A stretch of 64,000 bases of DNA from contig BCHH01000005.1 in NCBI GenBank assembly GCA_001599595.1, positions 458,608 through 522,607 of the forward strand. The letters are read 5' to 3'. The stretch's first letter is position 1, and each line of letters starts with the position of its first letter. The translations under genes and the position numbers were made by a program. The notes below the pieces were generated by a model that saw only the letters and a program-made list of their open reading frames with translations, was not told the DNA's origin and searched no databases. This document shows, one piece after another, positions 10,015 through 21,938 of this stretch. The DNA is from Beverwykella pulmonaria. Lineage: Eukaryota > Ascomycota > Dothideomycetes > Pleosporales > Melanommataceae.

Positions 10015-13000
10015 GGGAGTCTGTCTCTCTTCGTCTCTTGGTACGCCTTTCCATCTCGCGCCTCACCCCGCCATTCGCATTGGACAATGCTAATGGAGAC
10101 GCAGGCTTTCCTCTACGTGAACATGATTCTTCAACGTCCATGTGTTAGCGCTCCCTGAACTTGGATCGGCATTCACAGAAAATATTTTGGCATTGGGTGC
10201 GGGCAGGCTCGTCTCAGACAGGGAGTCCTTGGCGCAACAGTCTAGATGCTGAATGGCGGGGTAAACCTTCTGTTGTGCGCACGGTTGGCAGGCACATCTT
10301 ACAGGTGTCATACCTTCCACATGCATACGGAATAAAATTCAGAAAATACTTCGAATAACCCAACTGCTGCTCACGGCTTGATTTGTTCACTTGTTGTCAT
10401 TGTGTTTCCATGAAATCTGTCGTGCTAATCGCATGAAGCTCCAGGTCTGCATCATCTCGACTGTAAGACCGAGGAAGTTGCCGATTTTTCGGACATGGGA
10501 ACTTCACAGCAAATTAAGATGACGAGTTTCCACTGTTGGATCATAGTTTATCCAGTGTAATGGCAACATTGAGAACCAAAACACAAGATGGTAGCTCTGC
10601 TTGTACAACTGTCAAAAGGACAATTTCTATCGCCTTACTTGCTAGACGGCAAACAATCACGAAAAAAAAAGACAAGTGCAGCATGCCCAAGAATGCAAGA
10701 TCATAACCTCAGGCACGCCTTGATATAAACGAAAAGAATCAGTCTGCTCTTGGCGATAGTTGAAATGTCTGGTATCAACTTCTTCACAATTGATTTCAAC
10801 CAAGTAACATGAGTACGAAGGAAAGGTCTCTCCAATGGAGCCTAACCGAATGTCTTTTTGTGTGTTTATGCGACATCCCACGCTTTTTGTACAGAGTGGT
10901 TAGCCACCAAATGCAAGACCTCACATCAAAGATTGCCGGGACCCCGAACACGTCAAAATAAGGGTCATGCTAGCGTTCGTGTTTGCCGCCCTTTAAAATA
11001 TATGTCTCGAGTGGCGATGGCAAGATAGTAACCTGACATGGTCTCATAAATTTGCATCACAGCGCGCTATACCTGATGAATTTTATGAAAATCGTCTGCT
11101 GATACGACAAAACACAGGTTTCTGAATCGCATCTCAGCCTTATAATGTAGATTCGCTGATTGGTTATGCAGATCTAACCTAGGCGTTTTCGATCTTTGCT
11201 AGTTCGAGATCTGAAAGACATCACGGCATCAAAACGAGGAAAAAGGCGGCTATCCTCTCTGTACGGTCCGCACTCCCGCATCAAACCATTAGCTAAGAGC
11301 TTCATGGGCACCTGCAGATGCAGTTGCCATAGCCGTACGGAAAAACAAAAAAAAAGTGACCTGCAGGAGGCTCGTCACGCGGTTAGGCAGTCGAGTTGAA
11401 GGATGCTCACAGCAGAGATGTCCACCCTCAATACTCCACCCCCATGGCACAAATTCGAGCATTTATGAAAGATCGCTTGATTCCAAGCAGCGCAGGTCAG
11501 ATCCCCAAATGATAATTCTCTGGTGCACGTACGGCCCACTCCCACTCTTGCCTCGAACCCTGGATGCGGAAAGCATCAGGAACATTTTCAGGCCGCTTGC
11601 ATTCGCAGTGTACCCTTGACCGCAAGAAGGCGTCCTCAGACCTTGCCACTTCATTATCTCTACGCTTTTCATAGGGCACTGGAATATCCTGAATTATCCG
11701 CTCTGTGCTCCAGAAGCGATATCGGCGGGCGAGGTTGGAGGCGATGTACCCGTGTTCTCGTGACTCCTGAAAATCCATGGAAATGTCCGGTGGATCCCTC
11801 TAGAACTGTCAATTAGCTGGTGCAGTCTCCGGTCTCTCCCGCCATCGGGGGTGGTGGTTGCTCCGGCGTCTGCCGTTCATGGTTGCCAGGCCGTCGTTCG
11901 CGGGACCTGCCAATTGACTGCCTGGTCGGGAGTTGGGGAGGACGGTGCTTTTTATCTGTGCTCAGCGCAGCGCGCATCTCGATGGTCCGCGTTGGTTGTG
12001 ACGTCGACTGCAGTGCGAGCTTCACCGGTGCTCTCCACGGAAGGAGGGGTCTTTTTAATAACACATCGCGTCGTCGATGCTGGCGCACTTCCGCTCTTGG
12101 GGACGTCTCTGGGGCAGATAAGGAGCAGCGCACAGCGGATGACCACCTAAAATTACGACAAAGAAGCATCGGGCAGGGCGTCGCTACAGCGCCGAACCAA
12201 TACGCGGCGTCGGAATGGTAACTTCAGCGGCGTGGGCGTGCAGCGGCAATCTAGCCGTGGAGCTTGGAGCAGCTTGGAGCAGCGGAAACGAAATGCATCT
12301 CGCACCGCTAGCCCATCACAAGATGTGCCAAAGCGAGCTCGGAGCTCTGCTATTCGCCCGTGCACGAGACGATGCTCCCACTGCCTGGCTGCGGGCGGAG
12401 GGCCCTGGCCTATGCCAGGCTGCTTATGGTAATGAGGATTGGCCCCGAAACCGTGGGGTAACAGGGCAAATTTTCCAATGCGCGACAGAGCTGCAGGGAA
12501 ATCGTCAAACGTGTATGCACCCGAGCGCTGCGAAGTGGGAACTGCTCGTTCTCCAGGGCGTTCAATTTGGCCTGTCGCCGCCGTCTGGGAATCAATTGGG
12601 GTGCTTGTGGGCGGTGCGGCGAGACGGCGGCGATTTTATTCATAGTGTTCTTTGGAGAAACGCGGGGACAAAGGTTGACATGTGCCGCTTCGAGGGTCCC
12701 AACTCCAACAGATACGTAGACGGAGAGAGCACCAAGACTGCCTCCAAGACCGGGAAACTCTATGCAGGCGGGTAGGCGAGCGGAGTCGCTCCCAGAGACA
12801 ACACAGCAAGATTGAAACGAGCCTAGGTCGATTATTGGAAGTGAAGATGCTAGCGCAGTGAATTTTTGAGAACCCCACCTACCCTCGCCCTCCCTTCATA
12901 AGGATCCCTCTAACCCATCCACCGTCTGCCTGTCCTCTCCCCTTCCACCACTTCTCGCCCACTCACTGGAAGTTGCTTGCAGGAACCCACGCGAGCCATC

Positions 13001-13624
13001 CTCAGACCCGTTCCACCAAGCACTTCAAGAGTAAGTCCCGCCTGCTCTCCCCCATCGCCTCTGCTGTGTCTGCAACCTCCCACTGTTTCACCGAACGTGT
13101 GTCGTCCATACCCTGTCTGCCCGCAGGGTTTACCGAGCATGCTCCCTCTCCCAGAACACGACCCCGCGCTCCCCCATTCGCCCACTTCCTTATCAACATA
13201 ATTCCGTGCATTGTGTGGCAGCTATCAGTCGCTGCTAGGCCGGAATAGCGTCATTGGTATCAATTGCCCATATCGCTGTTGTTGAAGCTGGTGGCGGAGG
13301 TCGCCTGCAATCCCATTACTTGTGGAGTGACCGCCATACTGCAGCTCAATCCATATCACGATTCTCACACGATCTCTCTTTTGCTTTTAAAGTTCGTACT
13401 TTTGTGGGCAGCTTCACCGCGGCTCTCCGACTTCTACTTGTACCACGCCAACAACGACAGCTACATACGGAAGAGTGAGAGCTAATTGTAAAGTCAGTCA
13501 ACTTCCAGAACAACCTCTGCCATCAGTCAGAGCCCGCGAACAGCCGAGCAATCTCTACTTCCAAACCCCACCCGCGATCTCGATCCACCCTACTTAACTA
13601 AAGATTCGGCCTATTGCCGATATA
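10015..13624. other. gene-poor interval between CHZ1 and GLT1
   Basis: 3.6 kb without a supportable gene. The part from about 10.3 to 11.2 kb is AT-rich with many stops in all frames. From about 11.8 to 12.8 kb it is GC-richer and contains overlapping chance frames on both strands with no recognisable domain. The last 700 bp are C/T-rich and probably the GLT1 leader. They contain a possible untranslated-leader intron, 13031-13126, with GTAAGT and CCGCAG ends but no clear CTAAC branch site. A GATA-type motif (AGATAA, 12117-12122) could bind a nitrogen regulator, but one copy 1.5 kb away is weak. Confidence 0.4.
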
Positions 13625-16600
13625 ATGGGTCGGGTCTCATTCGCCGAGGATACAAAACTACCCCAGGAACCCGATATTGGAGAGGAGCAGGCCTCGGTGT
13701 TTGTTTATCAAGATGGTCCTGAGAACAAGTCTTGGGCAGGTGCCCTACCCTTGAAGCAGGGCCTATATGACCCTGAGCTCGAGAAAGATGCTTGCGGTGT
13801 GGGTTTCGCGGCGTGAGTGCTTCCTCAAATGATATACAAGTTTGGGGTTTGCTAACAAATGGTAGTCATATAAAGGGCGTGCCTAGCCACAAGATCATTT
13901 CCGATGGTAAGAGCCCACTCTCACGCTCGGCGGTCTTTCGTGTATAGTTGCTAATAATGTATATAGCCAAATCACTTCTCTGCAATATGACCCATCGGGG
14001 TGCCGTGGGTTCTGATGCACGAGATGGAGATGGTGCCGGTGTTATGACATCCATTCCCCACAAATTTTTCGTCAAGGAGTTCGAGCGAGAGCAGGGCTAC
14101 AAGCTCCCTGCACTCGGCGAGTACGCCACCGGCAATCTGTTCTTCAAGCCGGACCCTCAGATCCTGGACGAGACAAAGGCAATGTTCGAAGATGTTGCCG
14201 ACCAATTCGATCTCCGAGTACTCGGATGGCGAGTGGTCCCTAGAGACTCCACACTTTTGGGACCCGCCGCTTTGTCACGGGAGCCTATTATTCTGCAGCC
14301 TTTCGTCGTCATGAAGACGGCCTACGGGGACGGAAATGAACCCAAGCCCGATTTCAACCAGGTCTTCGATGCAGGATACTTCGAACGCCAACTGTATATG
14401 TTGCGAAAGCGTGCGACCCACGTCATCGGACTGCACAACTGGTTCTATATCTGTTCAATGAGCAATAAGAATATTGTGTACAAGGGACAATTGGCACCGG
14501 TACAAGTGTACGAGTACTACCACGATCTGGTCTCCGTTGACTACGAGGGCCATTTCGCTCTGGTGCATTCCCGGTTCTCGACGAACACCTTCCCCAGCTG
14601 GGACCGCGCTCAACCTCTCCGATGGGCAGCCCACAATGGCGAGATTAACACATTGCGAGGCAACAAGAACTGGATGCGTGCCCGAGAGGGTGTCATGAAG
14701 TCCGACCTCTTTGGTGAGGATCTGGACCTTCTGTACCCCATTGTGGAGGATGGTGGCTCCGACTCCGCAGCCTTCGATAATGTTCTCGAACTCCTCACGA
14801 TCAATGGTGTGCTTTCTCTCCCGGAAGCTGTCATGCTCATGGTTCCAGAAGCATGGCAAGGCAATCAATCTATGGATCCCCACAAGCAGGCTTTCTACGA
14901 ATGGGCCGCTTGCATGATGGAGCCTTGGGATGGTCCAGCATTGTTCACGTTCTCAGATGGACGCTACTGCGGTGCCAATCTGGATCGTAACGGTCTCCGT
15001 CCTTGCCGGTATTATGTCACGGACGACGACCGGATCGTGTGTGCTTCCGAAGTCGGCACTATCTCCATTGAACCAGAACGAATTGTGCAGAAAGGCCGAT
15101 TGCAGCCTGGTCGCATGCTTCTCGTGGATACAGTTGCAGGGCGTATCGTGGATGATGCTGAGCTTAAGAACACTGTTTCATCTCGGCACGACTTCCGATC
15201 ATGGATCGAGAAAAGCCTGCTCACCCTCCCTAAAATCCTGCAACAAGTCAGCGAAAAAGGCGTTGACCTCGCCCACATCCCAACAGAGGCACGCCTGCAA
15301 GAGGATCCCCGCATGCGAGCTTTTGGATACTCACTCGAGCAGATCAGTCTGCTCTTAGGCCCCATGGCTGCGGATTCCAAAGAAGCGCTTGGATCTATGG
15401 GCAACGACGCACCTTTGGCATGCTTAGCAACCCAGCCTCGTCTTCTGTACGAGTATTTCCGACAACTCTTCGCACAGGTTACCAACCCCCCAATCGACCC
15501 CATTCGAGAGGCCATTGTCATGTCTCTGGAGGCATATGTCGGACCTCAGGGTAACCTCTTGGAGATGAATGAGTCCCAGTGCCACCGCCTACTCCTCCCT
15601 TCTCCAGTTCTATCTCTCGAGGAGTTCAAGGCTCTAACCAACACACACATTCTCTACCCCGAATGGACTGTCAAATACATTGATATCACGTTCCCGAAGA
15701 AAGAGGGAATCGAGGGATATATGGCTGCCCTTGATCGAATCTGCGAGGCTGCTACAGAGGGCATAAACAACGGCGACAACTTGCTGGTCCTGACCGATCG
15801 TGCAACCTCCGCAGACCGTGTACCAGTGTCTGCTCTTCTAGCTACAGGTATGGTCCACCACCATCTTGTTCGTAATAAGTGGCGATCACAGGCTGCCCTT
15901 GTCGTTGAGACTGGTGAAGCTCGAGAGGTCCATCACATGTGTGTGCTTGTCGGTTACGGAGCCGACGCCATCTGCCCGTACCTGGCCATTGAGTGCATTC
16001 TCAAGATGCATCGCGAGAAGCTCATCCGCAAGAAGCTTACCCCGGAGCAACTGATCGACAACTACAAGCATTCTTGCGATGGCGGTATCCTGAAAGTGAT
16101 GAGCAAGATGGGCATCTCCACCATTCAGTCGTACAAGGGAGCACAGATTTTCGAGGCATTAGGTATCGATGATACCGTGGTTGACCGCTGTTTCACGGGT
16201 ACTGCATCTCGTATCAAGGGTATGACATTCGAGCTCATCGCCCAAGATGCTTTTGGGTTCCATGAGAAGGGGTTCCCCAGCCGAAGTATCGTCGAAGTGC
16301 CTGGCCTCTCCGAGACCGGTGAGTATCATTGGCGTGATGGGGGAGAGCCCCATGTCAACGATCCAACGGCCATCGCGAACATCCAAGACGCCGTTCGCAC
16401 AAAGAACGACAAGTCATACGAAGCTTACTCGATCAACGAGTACGAGCGTATCAAGGACTGCACCTTGCGTGGTCTTCTAGATTTCAATTTTGATGACCGT
16501 GCTCCAATACCGATTGACCAGGTAGAGCCGTGGACAGACATCGTTCGCCGCTTCGTTACAGGGGCCATGTCTTACGGCTCCATCTCGATGGAGTCTCATT

Positions 16601-19600
16601 CCACTCTTGCTGTGGCCATGAACAGATTGGGAGGCAAATCGAACACTGGAGAAGGTGGTGAAGACCCAGAGCGAAGCGTTCGGTTGGAGAGTGGCGATAC
16701 CATGCGCTCTGCTATCAAGCAGATCGCCTCCGGTCGGTTCGGCGTGACGAGTAGCTACCTTGCCGACGCCGACGAGCTACAAATCAAGATGGCCCAGGGA
16801 GCCAAGCCTGGAGAGGGTGGTGAACTTCCCGGTCACAAAGTGTCTGGGTCTATAGCCAAGACCCGTCACTCAACTCCGGGTGTTGGTCTCATCAGTCCCC
16901 CGCCTCATCACGACATCTACTCGATCGAAGATCTCAAGCAACTGATCTATGATCTGAAGTGCTCCAATCCTCGCGCTCGTGTTTCTGTCAAGCTTGTCTC
17001 CGAGACTGGTGTTGGTATTGTCGCTTCCGGTGTCGCCAAGGCCAAGGCCGATCATATCTTGATTTCTGGTCACGACGGTGGAACTGGTGCCTCTCGATGG
17101 ACCGGCATCAAGTATGCGGGTCTTCCTTGGGAATTAGGTCTTGCAGAAACACATCAGACTCTGGTCCTTAATGATCTCCGTGGACGTGTAGTTGTCCAGA
17201 CCGACGGTCAACTCCGAACCGGACGCGACGTCGCCATTGCTTGCCTCCTTGGTGCTGAAGAATGGGGCTTTGCTACAACGCCTCTAATCGCCATGGGGTG
17301 TATCATGATGAGGAAATGTCACTGTTCGTATTCCCCCTTGCATTTGTCCACGCTTTATCACTTTCGCTAACTTATTGTAGTGAACACCTGTCCCGTTGGC
17401 ATTGCTACCCAAGACCCCGAACTTCGCAAGAAGTTTATTGGTACACCTGAGCATGTGATCAACTTCTTTTACTACATCGCCAATGAACTCCGAGCCATCA
17501 TGGCTAAGTTGGGATTCCGCACCGTAAATGATATGGTAGGCCACTGCGAGGTTCTCCGTATTCGAGACGATCTCCGTACTGCAAAGACGGAGAATATTGA
17601 CCTCTCACTCATCCTCACTCCTGCACACACGCTTCGACCCGGTGTTGCCACCTTCAATGTCCGGAAGCAAGACCATCGGCTTCACGTTCGCCTTGACAAT
17701 AAGCTCATTGCTGAGTCTGAACTTGCTCTTGAGAAGGGCCTGCCAGCACGCATTGAGTGCGATATCGTAAACACCGACCGTGCTCTCGGTGCCACATTGT
17801 CGTACCAGATCAGCAGACGATATGGTGAAGCTGGCTTGCCTCAAGACACCATTCATGTCAACATCCGTGGTTCCGCTGGCCAATCTTTCGGAGCCTTCCT
17901 CGCGCCGGGAGTTACGCTTGAGCTCGAAGGTGACTCTAATGACTACGTTGGCAAGGGTCTGTCCGGTGGACGTCTGATTATCTACCCGCCGCGAACTGCT
18001 GTTTACCGAGCGGAAGAGAACATTCTCATTGGAAACACCTGCTTGTACGGTGCTACCAGTGGTACCTGCTACTTCCGTGGTGTGGCCGCCGAGCGATTCG
18101 CCGTTCGTAACTCTGGCGCCACCGCCGTTGTTGAGGGCGTTGGCGACCACGGCTGCGAGTACATGACTGGTGGTCGTGTTCTGGTCCTCGGCTCAATTGG
18201 ACGCAACTTTGCTGCTGGTATGTCCGGAGGCATTGCGTACGTCCTCGATATCCACCAAGACGTCGAACAAAAGGTCAACCAGGAGATGGTTGAGCTTACT
18301 GGCATCGAGGATCACCAGGAGATTGCCTTTGTGCGTGGTCTGATCGAAGATCACCACCACTACACTGGCTCTGAGCTCGCCGCTCGTATCCTCCTCGATT
18401 TCACCCGTGCCCTCCCACGCTTCGTCAAAGTCATGCCAACTGATTACAAGCGCGTCTTAGAGGAGGAGGCAGCCAGGGAGGCTGAAAAGAGGAAGATGGA
18501 GTACCCTCTGCCAATCCTTCCCGGCAACCCGGTGCGTGCTGCTCATGAAGAGTCCCGTCAAGCCGCTCACGAGCATGAGGCCAAGGACAAGAAGAAACTC
18601 GATCTGCTCGATATCGAAGAGAGTGTGACGGACGCTAAGGCGGAAAAGAAGAAGGCTCTCGTGCTCGACAAAACTCGCGGTTTCATGAAGTACCAGCGAC
18701 GGTCTGAGAAGTACCGAAACCCGAGAACTCGCACTCGCGATTGGCAAGAGCTTTCCCAGCGACTAAACGAGGACGAATTGAAGTACCAGACCGCTCGTTG
18801 CATGGACTGTGGCGTTCCATTCTGTCAGTCCGATACCGGTTGCCCCATCAGCAACATTATTCCCAAGTGGAATGAACTTGTCTTCCAGAACCAGTGGCAG
18901 GATGCGTTAAACCGTCTGCTCATGACAAATAACTTCCCAGAGTTTACCGGTCGCGTTTGCCCTGCTCCTTGTGAGGGTGCTTGTGTTCTCGGCATCAACG
19001 AAGACCCCGTCGGTATCAAGTCGATCGAATGTGCCATCATCGATCGTGGGTTCGAAAAGGGTTGGATGGTTCCCTCGCCGCCTCAAAACCGTAGCGGCAA
19101 GAAGGTTGCCATTATCGGATCTGGACCAGCTGGTCTGGCTACGGCTGATCAACTCAACAAGGCTGGCCATAGCGTCACCGTCTATGAGCGCGCTGACCGT
19201 ATTGGAGGTCTCTTGATGTACGGTATCCCGAACATGAAACTAGACAAGAAGGTTGTGCAGCGCCGCGTAGACTTCATGGCTGCCGAAGGAGTTACGTTTA
19301 AAACTGGTGTCGCCGTTGGACAGGAGGGACAGCCGAGCCTCGAATCTCTTCGCGCAGAGAATGACGCGGTTGTCCTTGCGACAGGTGCAACTGTCGCTCG
19401 TGATCTCCCTATCAAGAACCGCAATCTCGAAGGCATCCACTTCGCCATGCAATTCCTGCACAAGAACACTAAATCCTTACTCGACTCCAACCTCGAAGAC
19501 GATGCCTACATCTCTGCCAAAGATAAGCACGTAGTTGTCATTGGTGGAGGCGATACCGGTAACGACTGCATTGGTACCTCTGTCCGTCACGGGGCGAAGT

Positions 19601-20274
19601 CGGTTACAAACTTTGAACTTCTTCCTCAGCCGCCACCCGAGCGTGCTCGCGACAACCCATGGCCTCAGTGGCCCCGCATCTACCGCGTCGACTATGGACA
19701 CTCCGAAGTCAAGACTCACATGGGCAAGGATCCCCGTGAGTTCTGCGTTATGTCAAAGGAATTTGTTGACGACGGAGCCGGCAATGTCAAAGGCATCAAC
19801 ACCATCCGAGTCGAATGGACAAAGTCGGCGTCTGGGGGCTGGGATATGAAGCAGGTCGAGGGCAGCGAGCAGTACTTCCCCGCGGATCTTGTCCTTCTCT
19901 CCATGGGGTTCTTAGGTCCCGAGGAACATATCCTAAACAATATTGTTGAGCGAGACGGCCGAAAGAACGTCAAGACTCCCCCAGGACACTACAGCACCAA
20001 CCTTCCTGGTGTTTTTGCGGCCGGTGACTGCCGCCGTGGACAATCGCTGATCGTCTGGTAAGTTCCACTTCACACATTACCTTCGTATTTCCGATCACTG
20101 ACTTCATTTAGGGGCATCAACGAAGGACGCCAATGCGCCCGAGATGTCGATTCTTTCCTTACTGGCGTCGGTAGTCAGCTTCCAGTCACCGGAGGCATCG
20201 TCAAGCGACCTCCGTACGAACTTCTCTACCAAGGGAGCAGAGCTCCCAAGGAGCTAATCACGGCTGAGGCATAA
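13625..20274 (+). CDS. GLT1: NADH-dependent glutamate synthase (GOGAT)
   Basis: GOGAT converts glutamine plus 2-oxoglutarate into two glutamates, completing the GS/GOGAT ammonium-assimilation route. Five exons (13625-13812, 13866-13906, 13967-17323, 17381-20057, 20112-20274) encode 2141 aa, matching the fused fungal form. A propeptide precedes the catalytic Cys57 (KDACGVGF) of the class II glutaminase domain. The central and FMN synthase domains follow. The 3Fe-4S cysteines are at about 1188, 1194 and 1199 ([13 protein letters not shown]), and the third intron splits this motif. A GxGxG-type beta-helix domain ends near 1500. The NADH-oxidising part begins around 1630, with cluster cysteines from 1669 ([10 protein letters not shown]), an FAD motif [10 protein letters not shown] near 1772 and a nucleotide motif [10 protein letters not shown] near 1913. 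All key motifs are intact. Identity is certain. Confidence 0.98.
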
Positions 20275-21938
20275 GTGATTTTTGATACATTGTTATTTTT
20301 TTTACGAATTTGGTATGTGATGATCAAAGATGGATGCACGTTTGGTGGGATCTTATGGAAATTTATGGGTTGCGTTGTTATGTCTTTTTTTAACCTGCAA
20401 GATACCTCTTTTCATGATGACGGAGTCATATGGGCGGCATTTGCAGTGTATATCAACTTAGCTTGTTTTATAGTAAATATATTCATTACTTAAAGTGATG
20501 CCCAGACGGGTTGTGTGTGACTGTTAACGTTACTGCAACTATTATATGCCTATATTTTGTGGTGACTCGTCAAGGCTGTGCAAACTTCAGCTCGTCAGCT
20601 GGTACTATTCACCTCAATATCCAAGTTGTACTCATGAGCCCATATGGCCGCGAGACCAAGCACCAAATAAAATTCATCATGATTATGAATAGTTTACTGT
20701 AGCGGCCCTTTTCCCTCCTATCCAAAATATTCAAGAGCTCGTCTTCCGAGCCTCAGACAGTATATTCGGCACTACGCACTGTAGCGAGAGAGGAGCGGCT
20801 GGCGCATCAACACAAATGACATCGTAGCAATAGCGGGATGGGATGGAGCGGGACTTCACACGCCTTCCTGCTAGCACAATCCATGACGGGAGTTCATGAT
20901 CTCGTACAGAGTGCCTAACGCTGAAGGGGAAAGGGGGTAGCATAGGGCGTATGCGTATGTGGTCTATTACAGGTTTTCCAGAATCATATCGCATGAACCC
21001 GAATAGAGATAGTGATTGCGTCTGTTTGGTACAAGTAGATGGGGCAAGTAGCACCGACGCGCCAGCCTCATCATCCATGATTCGTATAGTAAGGAAGTCG
21101 GCAGTAGCGTCATAGTGATAGAAGTGCGGAAAGAGGCCATAAGAACATTGTTCTGTGCCTGACCTGATTCTCTGCTCTCTAGTCAATACCCGAAATGCTG
21201 AGAACCACTGCTTTCAAGAGGGGGGGGGTTCACTCTCCGGGAGTGTTTTTCAGCGCTCGAAAATATAAATTGCTGCGAATCTCAAGTTAAATTTTCGGTC
21301 TAGAAGATCACTGCTGCACCTCTTTGAAGGACCATATTTGATCATTTGGAGACATCACATCAACGACCCAAGAGGCAAGATTTCGAAACAATGCTAATGA
21401 GTTAATGATTAGGACACGCCAGCAATCATCTACTCCGTCCACGCCCGTGAACTAACTAAGCCATGGTGTTGCCTAGGTGGTATCCAGAGTCTAAAAGCCG
21501 ATGACGACGCCACATCCGTTCCACCCATCACTTCGTTCTGCGCCTACACCTCATCAGACTATTCCAAAAGAATGCCCATATTTTGTGCAGAGATACCTCC
21601 GAAAACTTGATGATGATGATGGTGATGATGTAATAAAAGTTATAGAGACACACGCGCCCGTTTCGCCGTTGCCCGCATTAACGGTAATGGTAATCAAGTA
21701 GACGAGACAGGAAAATAAGAGAATTAAGACAAAGATGGAAGGAGAAGTAAAACCTTGAGCAAACAGAATAAGTATGGATATATAACATGCTCCGGCCTAT
21801 GAATGAACAAGGATGGAAAAGAGTAAAAACCCCCGACGCCCCGCTCCTTGTATTCATGCATGTTGTAAGTCCGAAGGAAAAATGACGACAGTACTGGAAG
21901 CGCGAGGCCGTTTCTTTTTCTTTCTTTTTTCACAATAT
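20275..21938. other. intergenic, convergent GLT1 / Pumilio 3' ends
   Basis: 1.7 kb between two convergent genes. The first 430 bp are AT-rich and include AATAAA at 20666-20671, 392 nt after the GLT1 stop, a possible but distant poly(A) signal. A TGA/TGG trinucleotide run lies at 21608-21630. A 151-codon frame on the - strand (20731-21186) lacks an ATG at its first codon and resembles nothing known; it is treated under findings. Confidence 0.4.

Noticed and set aside
11813..12775. Several 100-190 codon frames on both strands upstream of GLT1
   Set aside because: They overlap one another on both strands, are Arg/Ala/Gly-rich and show no family motif.
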